Positions 20,911 to 31,596 of a stretch of DNA of 64,000 nucleotides are shown here, one piece after another (the stretch's first letter is position 1; every line of letters starts with the position of its first letter). The position numbers and the translations under genes are program-made. This DNA comes from Adiantum capillus-veneris (taxonomy: Eukaryota; Streptophyta; Polypodiopsida; Polypodiales; Pteridaceae), in NCBI GenBank assembly GCA_014529385.2, contig CM043946.1:32692558-32756557 (forward strand). Direction: 5' to 3'. The notes beneath the pieces were generated by a model that did not search any database, was not told the origin of the DNA, and saw nothing but the letters and a program-made list of their open reading frames with translations.

Positions 20911-21461
20911 ATGGGAAAGTGTGCCACTTACTTTAAAATTTAAAAACCATTCAACTTTTGACTTTAAAAATCCTATGCTAGTTAATGAAATGTGCAATTA
21001 AGTGCACAACTGCACACATAGATGCAACAAATGAAAACTTTATCTGCTCCCTAGCGCATTGCCGTACCAGCAATGCTCTGGCATTACCTTGTCCGGCCAT
21101 TTGGTCCATTGCAAAATCATTTAAGAATACTTTAACTAACTTATCCTAAGGCCGTAAAATAATCAGGCCTTAGGGTTATTATTCTAAGGACCCCATCTCA
21201 TTCCTGTGCTTGCACTAGCGCGCGTAATTTTTTGAGCCTGAAATCTGAGGCTACTATCTACCCCTTCATTAAAGACCCGATTTCCCAATCGCTAGGGCTT
21301 CATGGTATTTTCTGCTAGGGTCTCCCTGAGGTGCACTGGCCCAAACTTGGGCGCACTTAAGGCCCCAGAACTGCTAAATCTATTCTAATGTGCACACAAC
21401 TAATTAGATAATTATTTTCTCGTAAATAAATTAATTATTTACAAAGTCTGACTTAGTTACA
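19963..21461 (-). repeat. E4 5' LTR
   Basis: 1499 bp, TGTCAC..GTTACA, with a (GA)n run at 20864-20906 shorter than in the other LTR, and an extra segment at about 21098-21180. Elsewhere only scattered substitutions separate it from 12005-13450. Confidence 0.9.
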
Positions 21462-22014
21462 TCGACACACCAAGTCCGGGGTCGGGAGCCGAAGATACCT
21501 CAATTAACAATCTTGAAGAGTGTCCTTTGTGCAATTCAATAGGACCGGTATGCTTTGAGAAAAGCACACGCCTGATGCTTCGATACCACTATAGCAGACT
21601 TGGACACCCCAAGTCAAGGGTGGGGATGCAAAATTACCTCAATTAACAATTTCCAACAGTGCCCTGTCCGCAATTTGATAGGACCGGTATGCTTTTAGAA
21701 AAGCACACGCGTGATGCTTTGATACCACTGTAACAAATTTGGACACCCCAAGTTCGAGGTTGGGACCCGAAGATACCTCAATCAACAATTTCGAAGAGTG
21801 CCGTGTTTGCAATTTGACCGATATGCTTTGATAAAAGCATACGCTTGATGCGATGATACCACTCTAGTAGACTTGGACACCCAAGTCCGAGGTCGGGACC
21901 CAAAGATACCTCAATTAACAATTTCCAAGAGTGCCCTGTCTGAAATTTGATAGGACCGGTATGCTTTGAGAAAAGCACACGCCTGATGCATTGATACCAC
22001 TGTAACAGACTTGG
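21462..22014. repeat. 139-bp satellite array, block C
   Basis: Landmarks at 21463, 21602, 21741, 21875 and 22013 (steps 139, 139, 134, 138). It is the continuation of block B on the far side of E4, and is itself cut at 22014 by a solo LTR. Confidence 0.93.
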
Positions 22015-23288
22015 TGTTAGGTGCAGCGGAATGAATGTTGTATTTTCTCAAGATTAGTGATCTTTACTGCTCAAGGTTCCTTTTAGTTCTTAGGGCAAGA
22101 GAGAGCTTTCTGTCTTGTAGAGTGATGTGGTCACAAACGAAGTGAGTGGATTGTGCGTACAAGTGAATGAGACTGAGAGAAGGAGAGAGAAGAGATAGGA
22201 CACCGAGAGGTTGTAAAACCCTCCTCCGAAGGCCCCATTCTCGTCGGCGAGAGTGGTCTACTTGATTGCACAAATGTGTACAATGCGTATGCAATGGACT
22301 GATGCAACTTGGACTATGCCGATGATGACGACGGTGGTGACGACGACGACTTGGTGGCTGAAATCTGAGATCTTCTAATTGTTGAATTTCGGGACTGTTT
22401 TGGTGGCTGAAAATGACTGTTTTGGCTGCGTTTTCTTGGGCTAAAGATGGGGGAACTTCTGCAACCAATCTGGGATGTATCTGCTACCTTGCTAAAGGCT
22501 GAAAATAGGGGAGCATCTGCAACCACTTAGGCTAAATCTGTTGTGCTTCTATCTGCTGAAAATCTGCGTTTCTGACTGCTGCAGATCTGCGTTTTAGGGC
22601 TGATAACTGAGGTTCTTCATGGCTGAAAACTGATGATATTTACGGGGCTGAATCTGCTACACTTTAGGTGAATAATGCAGGTCTTAATTTGCTGCTGAAA
22701 TCCAAAAACACCAGGAGCTGAAATTGGTCCTTCTGTCGCCGGGGTTCTGCAAATGCAAAAACGCTAGGCTGATCTGCTGTGTCGTGATGACGCCGGGGCT
22801 GATCTGCTGTGCACAAATCGCCAAGGCTGATCTGATGCAAAAACGCTAGGTCTTCTGTGGAGAAAACGCCAGAGTAGTCGCGGGGGTTGGTCTTGCTGAG
22901 AAGTTGCCTGTTGAGCAAGGTGCTCTTGCTGCCTCTTCTGCCAGAAAGTGCTAATTTGGGTTTGCTTATATATTAACTTAGCAAAATTGCCCTACCTACT
23001 TTTGTTGGAAAGTCACTTAAAAATTAATAAGTGAAAATAACCAAAATAGGCTAAATGCACTGGAAAATTCCCCTGACTGAATCTGATGGATTCTGAAGGG
23101 AATATTGATGATCATGTTGTGTGCAACTAGAGGATATGCATCTATGCTAAGTGACTGGGCATGCACGGTCTACGAATAGACTCACAAAAGTGCCAGATCA
23201 CTGCTAATCTAACTTGATCGGACTGACTGAACCCTGCTGTGGTGTAGCTTGTCCACGGACACATAGGGTTGGGATGTGTCACGTGACA
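22015..23288 (-). mobile_element. Solo LTR of the E5 family with perfect target duplication
   Basis: 1274 bp from TGTTAGGTGCAGCGG to the palindrome TGTCACGTGACA. It is flanked on both sides by cttgg (22010-22014 and 23289-23293) and sits inside one satellite unit. No primer site, polypurine tract or internal sequence is present, so it is the product of LTR-LTR recombination. Its middle contains many short repeats of the type ctgaaaactg / aaaacgct. Related LTRs lie at 35224, 38220, 41571 and 49001. Confidence 0.92.
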
Positions 23289-25745
23289 CTTGGACACCCC
23301 AAGTCCGGGGTTGGGACCCGAAGATACCTCAACTAACAATTTCCAAGAGTGCCATGCCTGCAATTTGATAGGACCGGTATGCTTTGAGGAAAGCACATGC
23401 CTGATGCTCTGATACCACTGTAACAGACTTGGACACCCCAAGTTCGGGGTTGGGACTTGAAGATACCTCAATCAACAATTTCGAAGAGTGGCTTGTTTGC
23501 AATTTAATAGGACTGATATGCTTTGAGAAAAGCATACGCCCGATGCTCTGATACCTTTGTAACAGACTTGGATACCCCAAGTCCGGGGTCGGGACCCGAA
23601 GATACCTCAATTAACAATTTCCAAGAGTGCCTTGTCTGCAATTTGATAGGACCGGTATGCTTTAAGAAAAGCACACGCTTGATGCTCTGGTACCATTGTA
23701 ACAGACTTAGACACCCCAAGTCCGCGATTGGGACCCAAAGATACCTCAAGTAACAATTTCCAAGAGTGCCCTGTCTGCAATTTGATAGGACTGGTATGCT
23801 TTGGGAAAAGCACAGGGCTGATGCTCTGATTTCACTGTAACAGACTTGGACACCCCAAGTGCGGGGTTGGACCCGAAGATACCTCAATTAACAATTTCCT
23901 AGAGTGCCCTGGCTGCAATTTGATAGGACCGGTATGCTTTGAGAAAAGCACATGCCTGATGCTCTGATACCACTGTAACAGACTTGGACACCCCTAGTTC
24001 GGGGTCGGGACCCAAAGATACCTCAATTAACAATTTCCAAGAGTGCCGTGGGTGCAATTTAATAGGACTGGTATGCTTTGAGAAAAGCACATGCTTGATG
24101 CTCTGATACCACTGTAACAGACTTGGACACCCCAAGTCCAAGGTCGGGACGCGAAGATACCTCAATTAACTATTTCCAAGAGTGCCCTGTTTGCAATTTG
24201 ATAAGACCAGTATGCTTTGAGAAAAGCACATGCCTGATGCTCTGATACCACTGCAACAGACTTGGACACCCCAAGTCCGGGGTCGGACCCGAAGATACAA
24301 TTTCCAACGGTGCCCTGTCTGCAATTTAATAGGACCGGTATGCTTTGCTAAAGCACATGCGTGATGCTCTGATACCACTGTAAGAGACTCGGACACCCCA
24401 AGTCCACGATAGGGACCCGAAGATACCTCGATCAACAATTTCCAAGAGTGCCCTGCCTGCAATTTGATAGGACCGGTATACTTTCAGAAAAGCACACGAC
24501 TGATGCTTTGATACCGTTGTAGCAGACATGGACACCCCAAGGCCGGGGTTTGCTGGACCCGAAGATACCTCAATTAACAATTCCCAAGAGTGCCCTGTCT
24601 GCAATTTGATAGCACTGGTATGCTTTGAGAAAAGCACACGCGTGATGCTCTGATACCACTGTAACAGACTTGGACACCCCAAGTTCGGGGTTGGGATCCG
24701 AAGATACCTCAATCAATAATTTCCAATAGTGCCGTGTCTGCAATTTGATAGAACCGGTATGCTTTGAGAAAAGCACACGCATGATGCTTTGATACCATTG
24801 TATGCTTTGAGAAAAGCACATGCATGATGCTTTGATACCATTGTAACAGACTTGGACACCCCAAGTCTGGGGTCGAGACACTTAGATACCTCAATTAACA
24901 AATTCCAAGAGTACCCTGTCTACAATTTGATAGGACCGGTATGCTTTGAGGAAAGCACACGACTGATGCTCTGATACCACCGTAACAATCTTGGACACCC
25001 CAAGATCGCGGTTGGGACCCAAACATACCTCAATCAACAATTTCGAAGAGTGCCCTGTTTGCAATTTGATTGGAAATATACGCTTTGAGAAAAGCACATG
25101 CCTGATGCTATGATACCACTGTAACAGACTTGGACACCCCAAGTCGGGGGTCGGGACCCGAAGATACCTCAATTTAAAATTTCCAAGAGTGCCCTGTCTA
25201 CAATTTGATAAGACCGGTATGCTTTGAGAAAAGCACACGCTTGATGCTTTGATACCATTGTAACAGACTTGGACACCCCATGTCCGGGGTCGGGACCTGA
25301 AGATACCTCAATTAACAAATTCCAAGAGTGCCCTATCTGCAATTTGATAGGACCGGTATGCTTTGAGAAAAGTACACCCCTGATGCTCTGACACCACTGT
25401 AACAGACTTGGACACCCCAAGTCCGGGGTCGGGACCCGAAGATACCTCATTAACAATTTCGAAGAGTGCCCTGTTTGCAATGTGATAGGACTGGTATGCT
25501 TTGAAAAAAGCACACGCCTGATGGTCTGATAGCACTGTAATGGACTTGGACACCCCAAGTACTGGGTTGGGACCCGAAGATACCTCAATTAACAATTTCG
25601 AAGAGTGCCCTATCTCCAATTTGATAGGACCGGTATGCTTTGAGAAAAGCACACGCCTGATGCTATGATACCACTCTAACAGACTTGGACACCCCAAGTC
25701 CGGGGTCGGGACCCAAAGATACCTCAATCAACAATTTCCAAGAGT
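23289..25745. repeat. 139-bp satellite array, block D (about 18 units)
   Basis: Landmarks at 23292, 23431, 23570, 23709, 23848, 23986, 24125, 24264, 24391, 24530, 24672, 24854, 24993, 25132, 25271, 25410, 25548 and 25686: twelve of the seventeen steps are exactly 139. The long step (182) before 24854 is a local duplication of about 43 bp around the primer-site segment. The array ends inside caatttccaagag at 25745 and joins a second gag fragment. Confidence 0.95.
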
Positions 25746-26250
25746 TGTTTTATAGATTGGTGTTCACTTGCGTAAGTCGGATGAGGATCGCAATGAGGCT
25801 TTCCTCTATGGTTTGGATGAGTACATCAAATATGATTTGCAAGTGTTTGATGCTACTGACTGCAATGCCGCTGTCAGGATTGCTCTCGCACAAGAAATGA
25901 AGCAGAACAAAGCTAAGTCTAAGAAGGACAAGTCAAGTACCTCGCAGAACCCTTAATACCAATTGAATGGTAAGAACAATGGTAAGAACCACTTCACCTC
26001 CTCTTTTCAATCTTCCACTAGATATAGAGCACATAACTCTTCACCTAATAGTGATAATAAAGGAAGTCTATAACTCGGGAAACCACCAAGTTGACATGCG
26101 ATGATAAATCTGCTGAAGGAATTGTAGGAGGTTGGTTAAGTCTTGAAGAAAGAACCGATTATGGAAAAGAAGGAAGATGTTTTAAGTGTCACATTAAAGT
26201 CACATGAAAAGAGAGATGTCTTAAGAAAGAATCCACAAAAGGCTCCACAT
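25746..26250 (+). pseudogene. Gag fragment abutting the satellite
   Basis: 25768-25956 encodes RKSDEDRNEAFLYGLDEYIK, then VFDATDCNAAVRIALAQEMK and a Lys/Ser-rich tail: the C-terminal half of a retrotransposon gag capsid domain. Near 26180-26230 a broken knuckle can be read (GRCFKC..). The frame is lost by stops in between. It is a different gag from the fragment at 11074. The junction with the satellite at 25745/25746 is abrupt. Confidence 0.6.
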
Positions 26251-26311
26251 CTTTTGTTAGTGTCATAATTGAGCCAAGTAGTGCGAAGTCGAACATGGAG
26301 CTGGAGCATTT

Positions 26312-26703
26312 TCTTACGATTGTGATGTATACTTTATCCATATTTCACCTTCTTGCATTAATCCTGATGCACGTACAAACATGGACGAGAATGGAGACCT
26401 ATGTCCTCGAAAGGGTGCGTCTCTTCGCCTAACGGCTACACCTCTTTATTGAATGGTTGCACCCTTACACCAAATGGTTATGTAACTATAGCCAAAGGAT
26501 GTAAACTCTCAGTTTAAGTCATGTCTCTTCGTCAATAGACATGCCTCTTGATATGTGTCTTTTTATCTCCTATATAAGGAAGGCTATGTATACAGTTCAA
26601 TCAATAGAATCAATTCAACAAGTGTTCTCGTCTCTTGAGTCTCAATTTAATCTCAAGTATGAAGTTTTAGCCTTAATTCTAGAATTAGCATCACTAATCC
26701 TCA
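26312..26703 (+). repeat. E7 5' LTR
   Basis: About 392 bp, similar to 33652-34029 throughout (for example acaaacatggacgagaatgg and caacaagtgttctcgtctct). It ends ..aatcctca three bases before the primer site. The first bases (tcttacgatt) have drifted from the TGTCACGATT of the partner. Confidence 0.75.
26571..26577 (+). promoter_or_regulatory. TATA box of the E7 LTR promoter
   Basis: TATATAA inside ctcctatataaggaagg, about 130 bp upstream of the LTR end. It is conserved in the other LTR (ctcctatataaagaagg near 33897-33910), as expected for the U3 promoter. Confidence 0.55.
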
Positions 26704-26706
26704 GAG

Positions 26707-26718
26707 TGATATTAGAGC
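26707..26718 (+). other. E7 primer-binding site, degenerate tRNA-iMet type
   Basis: TGATATTAGAGC differs at two positions from TGGTATCAGAGC and lies three bases after the LTR end. Confidence 0.6.
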
Positions 26719-27900
26719 AAATTTTTCGAGGCTTGCGGGTTGTGAGCCTCTCACTCTTGCCGCTACCCTCTTCTTCCTCTCCCCTTTCCGGAGTTGTATA
26801 GAAGCATAAGAAAGGTGGTTTTCGATGGCACAGTGCGATCCTCATATGTAGGACTTTACCCCCTCTGTTGTGGCATCGAGTTCCCCAAACCTAGGGGTGA
26901 AGATAGAGAGAGAGAGCCCCACCTTACTCACCCATCCCACGATGATGTGGTTGTGGTTGGCAGTAATGTGAACGCGTATGTGCCTTGTTGCTACTTAGCG
27001 GTTCCTATTTGCACCCGGTTGCCCATCTGCTCCCTTCTCCATGCCTCTTCGTGAATTGGCGCCGCTGCTGTTGTTCACAGTTACCCGCTAGCTGTAGGGT
27101 TGCGGATCATTGGTCTTTTTTTCATGCATGTTGGAGTCGTCACCCTTGCTATTCACAATTGCTCGCTAGCTGAAGGCTGCGGCTTTACGAAAGTGGCTTT
27201 GTTGGTCTTTTTTCACGCACGTTGAAATCAATTTTTTTAACCCGAAGTGTTTGTTGCATATTTCACACACGAAGATGGCCCTATATTTCACCAACACGGA
27301 TGCTGGACCGAATTCTTCTCCGAGCATCCTCTCATGCTTGCAATTCCCGAGGAACGATCTATACTCCTTGTATCCTTGTCAGAGGCCTCTCGAAGAAGAA
27401 CCTCCTCAAGAACCTCTTCCAGAGCTAGTACTCGAAGCTGAGCAAGAGTTTCTTGTCGATCAGCCCGTTCCCGCCTCCCATAGGAGAGTTCCCTCTTTCT
27501 GAGCTAGCTCCTTAGGACTCATAATAACAGCAGATGTAGACCCCATCCAATAGGACTGCCGTTTGTATGTGACACATCATCACGCTTCATAGTTCCAGTT
27601 ACTCTCTGTGAGCAGTTAGCATGGTCGAAGCATAGGAGGGTGACGACTGTATACCACCCGAGGACTCGTTAGCAGTTATCAAAGAGCAGATGGTAGCACA
27701 TTCAACAAGACTAGCATCGATCAATATCGCATGGAGCAGTTGCAAATACAAACCTCTTCACGGACTCACTATACTACTTCTTGGACTCCTCATATTGCTT
27801 TTCCACTATCTTCTTTTGAAGCTTTTGTGGACAAACACGACGAACGAGATCTAACCGCTAAGGTAGACAATTGTGAAATTTAACTTATCTATAAAATTTT
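26719..27900 (+). other. E7 leader and eroded gag start
   Basis: This stretch lies between the primer site and the first recognisable gag. Short open frames occur (for example 27251-27502, Pro/Glu-rich at its end) but I cannot match them to a family. A gag N-terminus is the likeliest origin from position. Confidence 0.35.
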
Positions 27901-27921
27901 CAGATTGCTCAAAAGAAGAAA

Positions 27922-28730
27922 TTGAATGTTAAATTGCCCGAGCCTTACAATGGTCGCCATGACAAGCACATGTTAGACCAATGGCTATTCTCCAACACGG
28001 ATTTAGTAGAGAGCAAAAAGGTTGTGCTTACTACTTTTTGGTTACAAGACACATCATTTCTTTGGTGGCAACGACGGGTTCCTGATGGCAAACACACACC
28101 TTCTTAGGGAAAATTCTGATGCGCTATTTGCAAGACGTTTGAACTTGCTAATGCGGATTTCCATGTCCGGTCCTCTCTTCGCCACTTGAGCCAAACCGGT
28201 TCCTTGGCAGCGTATATCATAGACTTCCCGATTTTAACTCTGGAGATAGAACTTTCAACCCCTCTGACAAACTACATAGTTTCATTGACGGGCTTGAGTC
28301 AACTGTGAAGAACGATGCTCACAAGTATAATCCTACCAACTTGGATGCCGCAATGACCTATGTGAAACGTCTTGGCGATAGTCAGGATTCGGCGCCCTAC
28401 AAGGAACTGTCTTATCGATGAACGATCTTCAAACGACGCTCACTTTTCACAGGAGCGCAAAGGACGCTATAACCGAAGTCAATAGCAAGAATATCAGTTC
28501 ACGCAGCAAGCAACGATGCCTTCTTCAATCTTCAAGGTCCTACTCTCAAGATCGACAATCTCAAAGCAGATCTCTCTCAAATCTTTCACTAAATCGTGGT
28601 AAAGGACGTGATTTTCCTCAAGATCGGCATTCCAATACTGAGCAAGGCTCTTCTTCAAATACTTCTTCAACTTTAAAGAAAGATGTATTCTGTACAATTT
28701 GTGGTGGTGACCAAGATATGGTATGAGTGT
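27922..28730 (+). pseudogene. E7 gag remnant
   Basis: 27922-28107 reads VKLPEPYNGRHDKHMLDQWL, then VVLTTFWLQDTSFLWWQRR, the start of a Ty3/gypsy gag capsid domain. Frameshifted continuations follow with Arg/Ser-rich sequence (28418-28700), and CTICGGDQD marks the first half of a zinc knuckle near 28690-28720 whose His/Cys half is lost. Confidence 0.65.
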
Positions 28731-28939
28731 CTCAAGAGACCAACTTTGTTTAATTTGAGAAGAAATTTACACAGAGACATCATCGAATTTAAACGACCTG
28801 CTTCTGCTAAGGACAAAGAGAAATCTATGGTCAATACAATTTGAATCTCGGTGGATACGACTATCCTTATGAAGCATGCTCACTATGATTCTCCGGTTTT
28901 GGAGCCTCTCTCAAAGCAAGTTTTGAACCTCCTTGGAAC

Positions 28940-29270
28940 TCTCAACGGTCACTTCATCAATCTTTTGGTGTAAAGTGGTTGTTTCGTCAGCACTCAGATA
29001 GTTCGACATCTTGGCTTGCCAACTCAAAAGACATCTCAATTGTATGATGTGGAGTTAGCAGATGGATCTCTTTTAAGCTGTGATGAGACAAATCAATAGT
29101 TGCAGTTCGGTATTCAAAATTATGCAGGTCAATTGATTTCCAAGTTGTACCTTTGTCGTTCTACGATATGATTCTTGGTCAGTATTGGTTGTTTCAATAT
29201 GATCCAACTATTAGCTTTCGAGGACATACTATTGATCTTTCAAAAATGGACGTGAACTGATTTTACACGG
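28940..29270 (+). pseudogene. E7 aspartic protease remnant
   Basis: Across two frames the strand reads SGCFVSTQIVRHLGLPT (from the D-S-G active-site region, aspartate not preserved), DVELADGSLLSC, and finally YDMILGQYWLFQYDPTISF, matching the retropepsin C-terminal motif. Stops separate the pieces. Confidence 0.62.
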
Positions 29271-29280
29271 GCTTTATCAT

Positions 29281-29700
29281 GTGGAACAAATGATTCAAGC
29301 CTCACGCGTACAAGTCAAACACCATGATGCAAATGCAGAACGTATTATTATTGATGAATTGCTGGATTCATCAACTTCTCTTGAATCAATCGATGAAGAC
29401 AAAGATGATTTGGAGCAGGAAGTTTTTCAAAGTGACACTTCGTTACTAGATAAAGATATGGTTGCAAATCATGAGTCAGAAGATGATTATGCTTTTTTTG
29501 ATTCTTTGATGGATGATGATATTGCAATTGCAAGTCATGAAGTGATAGTTCCTAAAGATTGCAGTCTTAGTAAAATTTTTTCTCCGTTGATTAGTAAAGT
29601 TGAAGTTCCCATGCCTTCAGAAGATTTTCTCTTCGCCATGTTTTATAGAGTTATTGCAAGATTTTCAACCAAAAGTCTTACATTACATGAAGGATTTTGA
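29281..29700 (+). pseudogene. E7 acidic open frame after protease
   Basis: 139 residues, strongly acidic (LDSSTSLESIDEDKDDLEQE; SEDDYAFFDSLMDDDIAIAS), in the place where the protease-reverse transcriptase linker would be. I recognise no domain, and there is no evidence that it is a separate gene. Confidence 0.35.
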
Positions 29701-29941
29701 AGATCACTCTTGTTGCAATCAACCGATTAAGCCACATTCCTTCAAAAAGTCTCTAAATAATGCAATGACATGGGATTTAGCAGTCAAAGCAAAAAGATTT
29801 CGTAAGAAGCAAAACTCAAAACAAACGTTCAGATAACTCAAAGATTGAAATATTTTGGAGATTCAATTCTTTTCCAAGAATTCTATCAACATCAGAAGGC
29901 ATTTCTTTAACCCAGGCTCTCATTTTAAATGGAAGGGAATG

Positions 29942-30422
29942 TGTTACAATCTTGGGCAATCCAAGTCCAGAATCTGTCGCGAGACGAGAGAGGTTCACTT
30001 AAAATACTTCACAACCTTAAAATCACAGTTCACTTTGCTCGACATGGCCCGACGTAGTTCTGTGCCCTGAGAGATTGGCCCTATAGATTGGCGCCCCTTC
30101 GGTATTTCTTTTATATTAATCTTTGAGAAAAGTACAATTCCTGAAGGGTCCTCTACTCTCAGACTCTGCGTCCAGATGCTCTGAAGAGTGAGGCCCTTGG
30201 GACTTATTTACTGATACAAGGGATACGAAAAGCAGAGACCCAGAAGCAATTGGTTCAAAAGCTAATGGTTCCAAAAGCTCGCAGAAAAAGCCACCAACGC
30301 ATTCACAAGTGTCCGTGCAGTTCTGCCAGGTCATTTGGTTGTCAGCACAAAATCTGATTTCTGCCACGGCACGAGATTTGCCTTGTTCGCGGGTGGTCAT
30401 GCCACGTCAACATTTAGTGACA
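29942..30422 (-). repeat. E3 3' LTR
   Basis: 481 bp, TGTTACAATCTTGG..TTTAGTGACA, followed by a pyrimidine stretch (taccctcctctt) that is the polypurine tract on minus. It is shorter than the partner because of internal deletions. Confidence 0.82.
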
Positions 30423-30708
30423 TACCCTCCTCTTCAAAGAATTGTAATTGCCCTCGATTATGCCTGCGAAACAGACAGAGACCATAAACCAATTGAGTAG
30501 ACACTGACTCCAAGTACTTACGCACTAGATGACACACATCCAGTACTTGTACAAAGACGACAATCACATCATATCAGAACACATTTATCACATTCACATT
30601 CACATCACGTAGAATCTAGGACTGTGATTCCTGGTGACGTATTTAGCAATCACACCTAGATCTGCACCGGACCTCAGTGATGTCGATTTAACTAATCCCG
30701 TATCGCAA

Positions 30709-30868
30709 TCACGTCCATAGATTTTGAGACCGAAATGCTGTAGTCATTCGGTCAATCATTCCACTCAAGCACTATCGTGTGCGAGTAATCACGTCCATAG
30801 ATTCTGAGGCCGAAATGCTGTAGTCATTTGGTCAATCATTCCACTCAAGCACTATCGTGTATCCCATG
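30709..30868. repeat. 80-bp tandem duplication in E3 tail
   Basis: The segment from atcacgtccatagatt to the cactatcgtgt core is present twice with period 80. The region 30423-31590 is otherwise non-coding and matches the E1/E2 tails. Confidence 0.85.
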
Positions 30869-31596
30869 TCGAAGTACTTCTCTCATAAAGTCATTCAGCA
30901 GAATACTGTCAGCACATCAGTATCCCTGAAACCCAAAGGGAAATTAGTGACTTTATTCCATCGAGGTAATCAAAGGAGTGGAGTAACTCCCCTCTTGTGC
31001 AGTCCTGCCTGCACCAGATTCAACCCGTTGATCTGTGAGAACTCTTGGAATAGGCACAGCTAGACCAAAAGCGTCAAGATAAAGTTCCAAATCTGAGGAG
31101 TATCTGCTAGGTCCTCCTCCATCCATTTCGCATTCAATGCTGGATGGTTCTCAACTAAGAACTACCGTTCAATTTACCTTTCTCTTTCTTGTCTTGGAAA
31201 GCTAGTATCTGTTCTTGAACGAGTATCTTCTCACTCTTTTTCAATTCAAGTTCATTCGGGAGCTATCACCGCTCCAAATCCATCATCATCATCTCATTCA
31301 TAATCGTGTTATATGCTCACAAATAATAGGTTCTTCCATACAACGTTGGTTTCATTCAAAAATTCAAAATCTTCTTCCAAAAAGTCTTACAAAATAATAC
31401 TAATTCATCCATAATGTTCTATCTAAAATCTGTTCTGGAACGAGTTTCTCCTCGTCCCGCCGTATTTTCAATCTATCAGTCATCCTTATTCTCGTGCCTT
31501 GTTGGGGCATCATGCAACACATTCACTTTCCTGCTTTGAAATATTCATCTTTCTGGTCTTCTGTCAGTCGAGATCGTGTATCTCTCGGTTCTTCTG

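Larger units (their letters stand above)
12005..21461 (-). mobile_element. E4: chromovirus inserted in the satellite
   Basis: A 9.46-kb Ty3/gypsy element with LTRs at 12005-13450 and 19963-21461, tRNA-iMet primer site, gag, protease, reverse transcriptase/RNase H, integrase and chromodomain on minus. It is flanked by tcgat on the left and tcgac on the right, a 5-bp target duplication with one difference, and it splits a single satellite unit. A LINE lies inside its gag. The near-identical LTRs suggest a recent insertion. Integrase and chromodomain frames are long, but the reverse transcriptase lacks part of its N-terminus, so it is probably non-autonomous. Confidence 0.92.

Noticed and set aside
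9586-25727. Many 60-140 residue open frames on minus, all alike (LGCPSLLQWYQSIRRVLFSK), looking like a gene family
   Set aside because: They are the 139-bp satellite read in three rotating frames (139 is not a multiple of 3); no start, domain or constraint is evident.
9757-25745. Regular repeats resembling a CRISPR array
   Set aside because: Units are contiguous with no unique spacers, the repeat is 139 bp, there are no cas genes, and the context is a plant nuclear genome.
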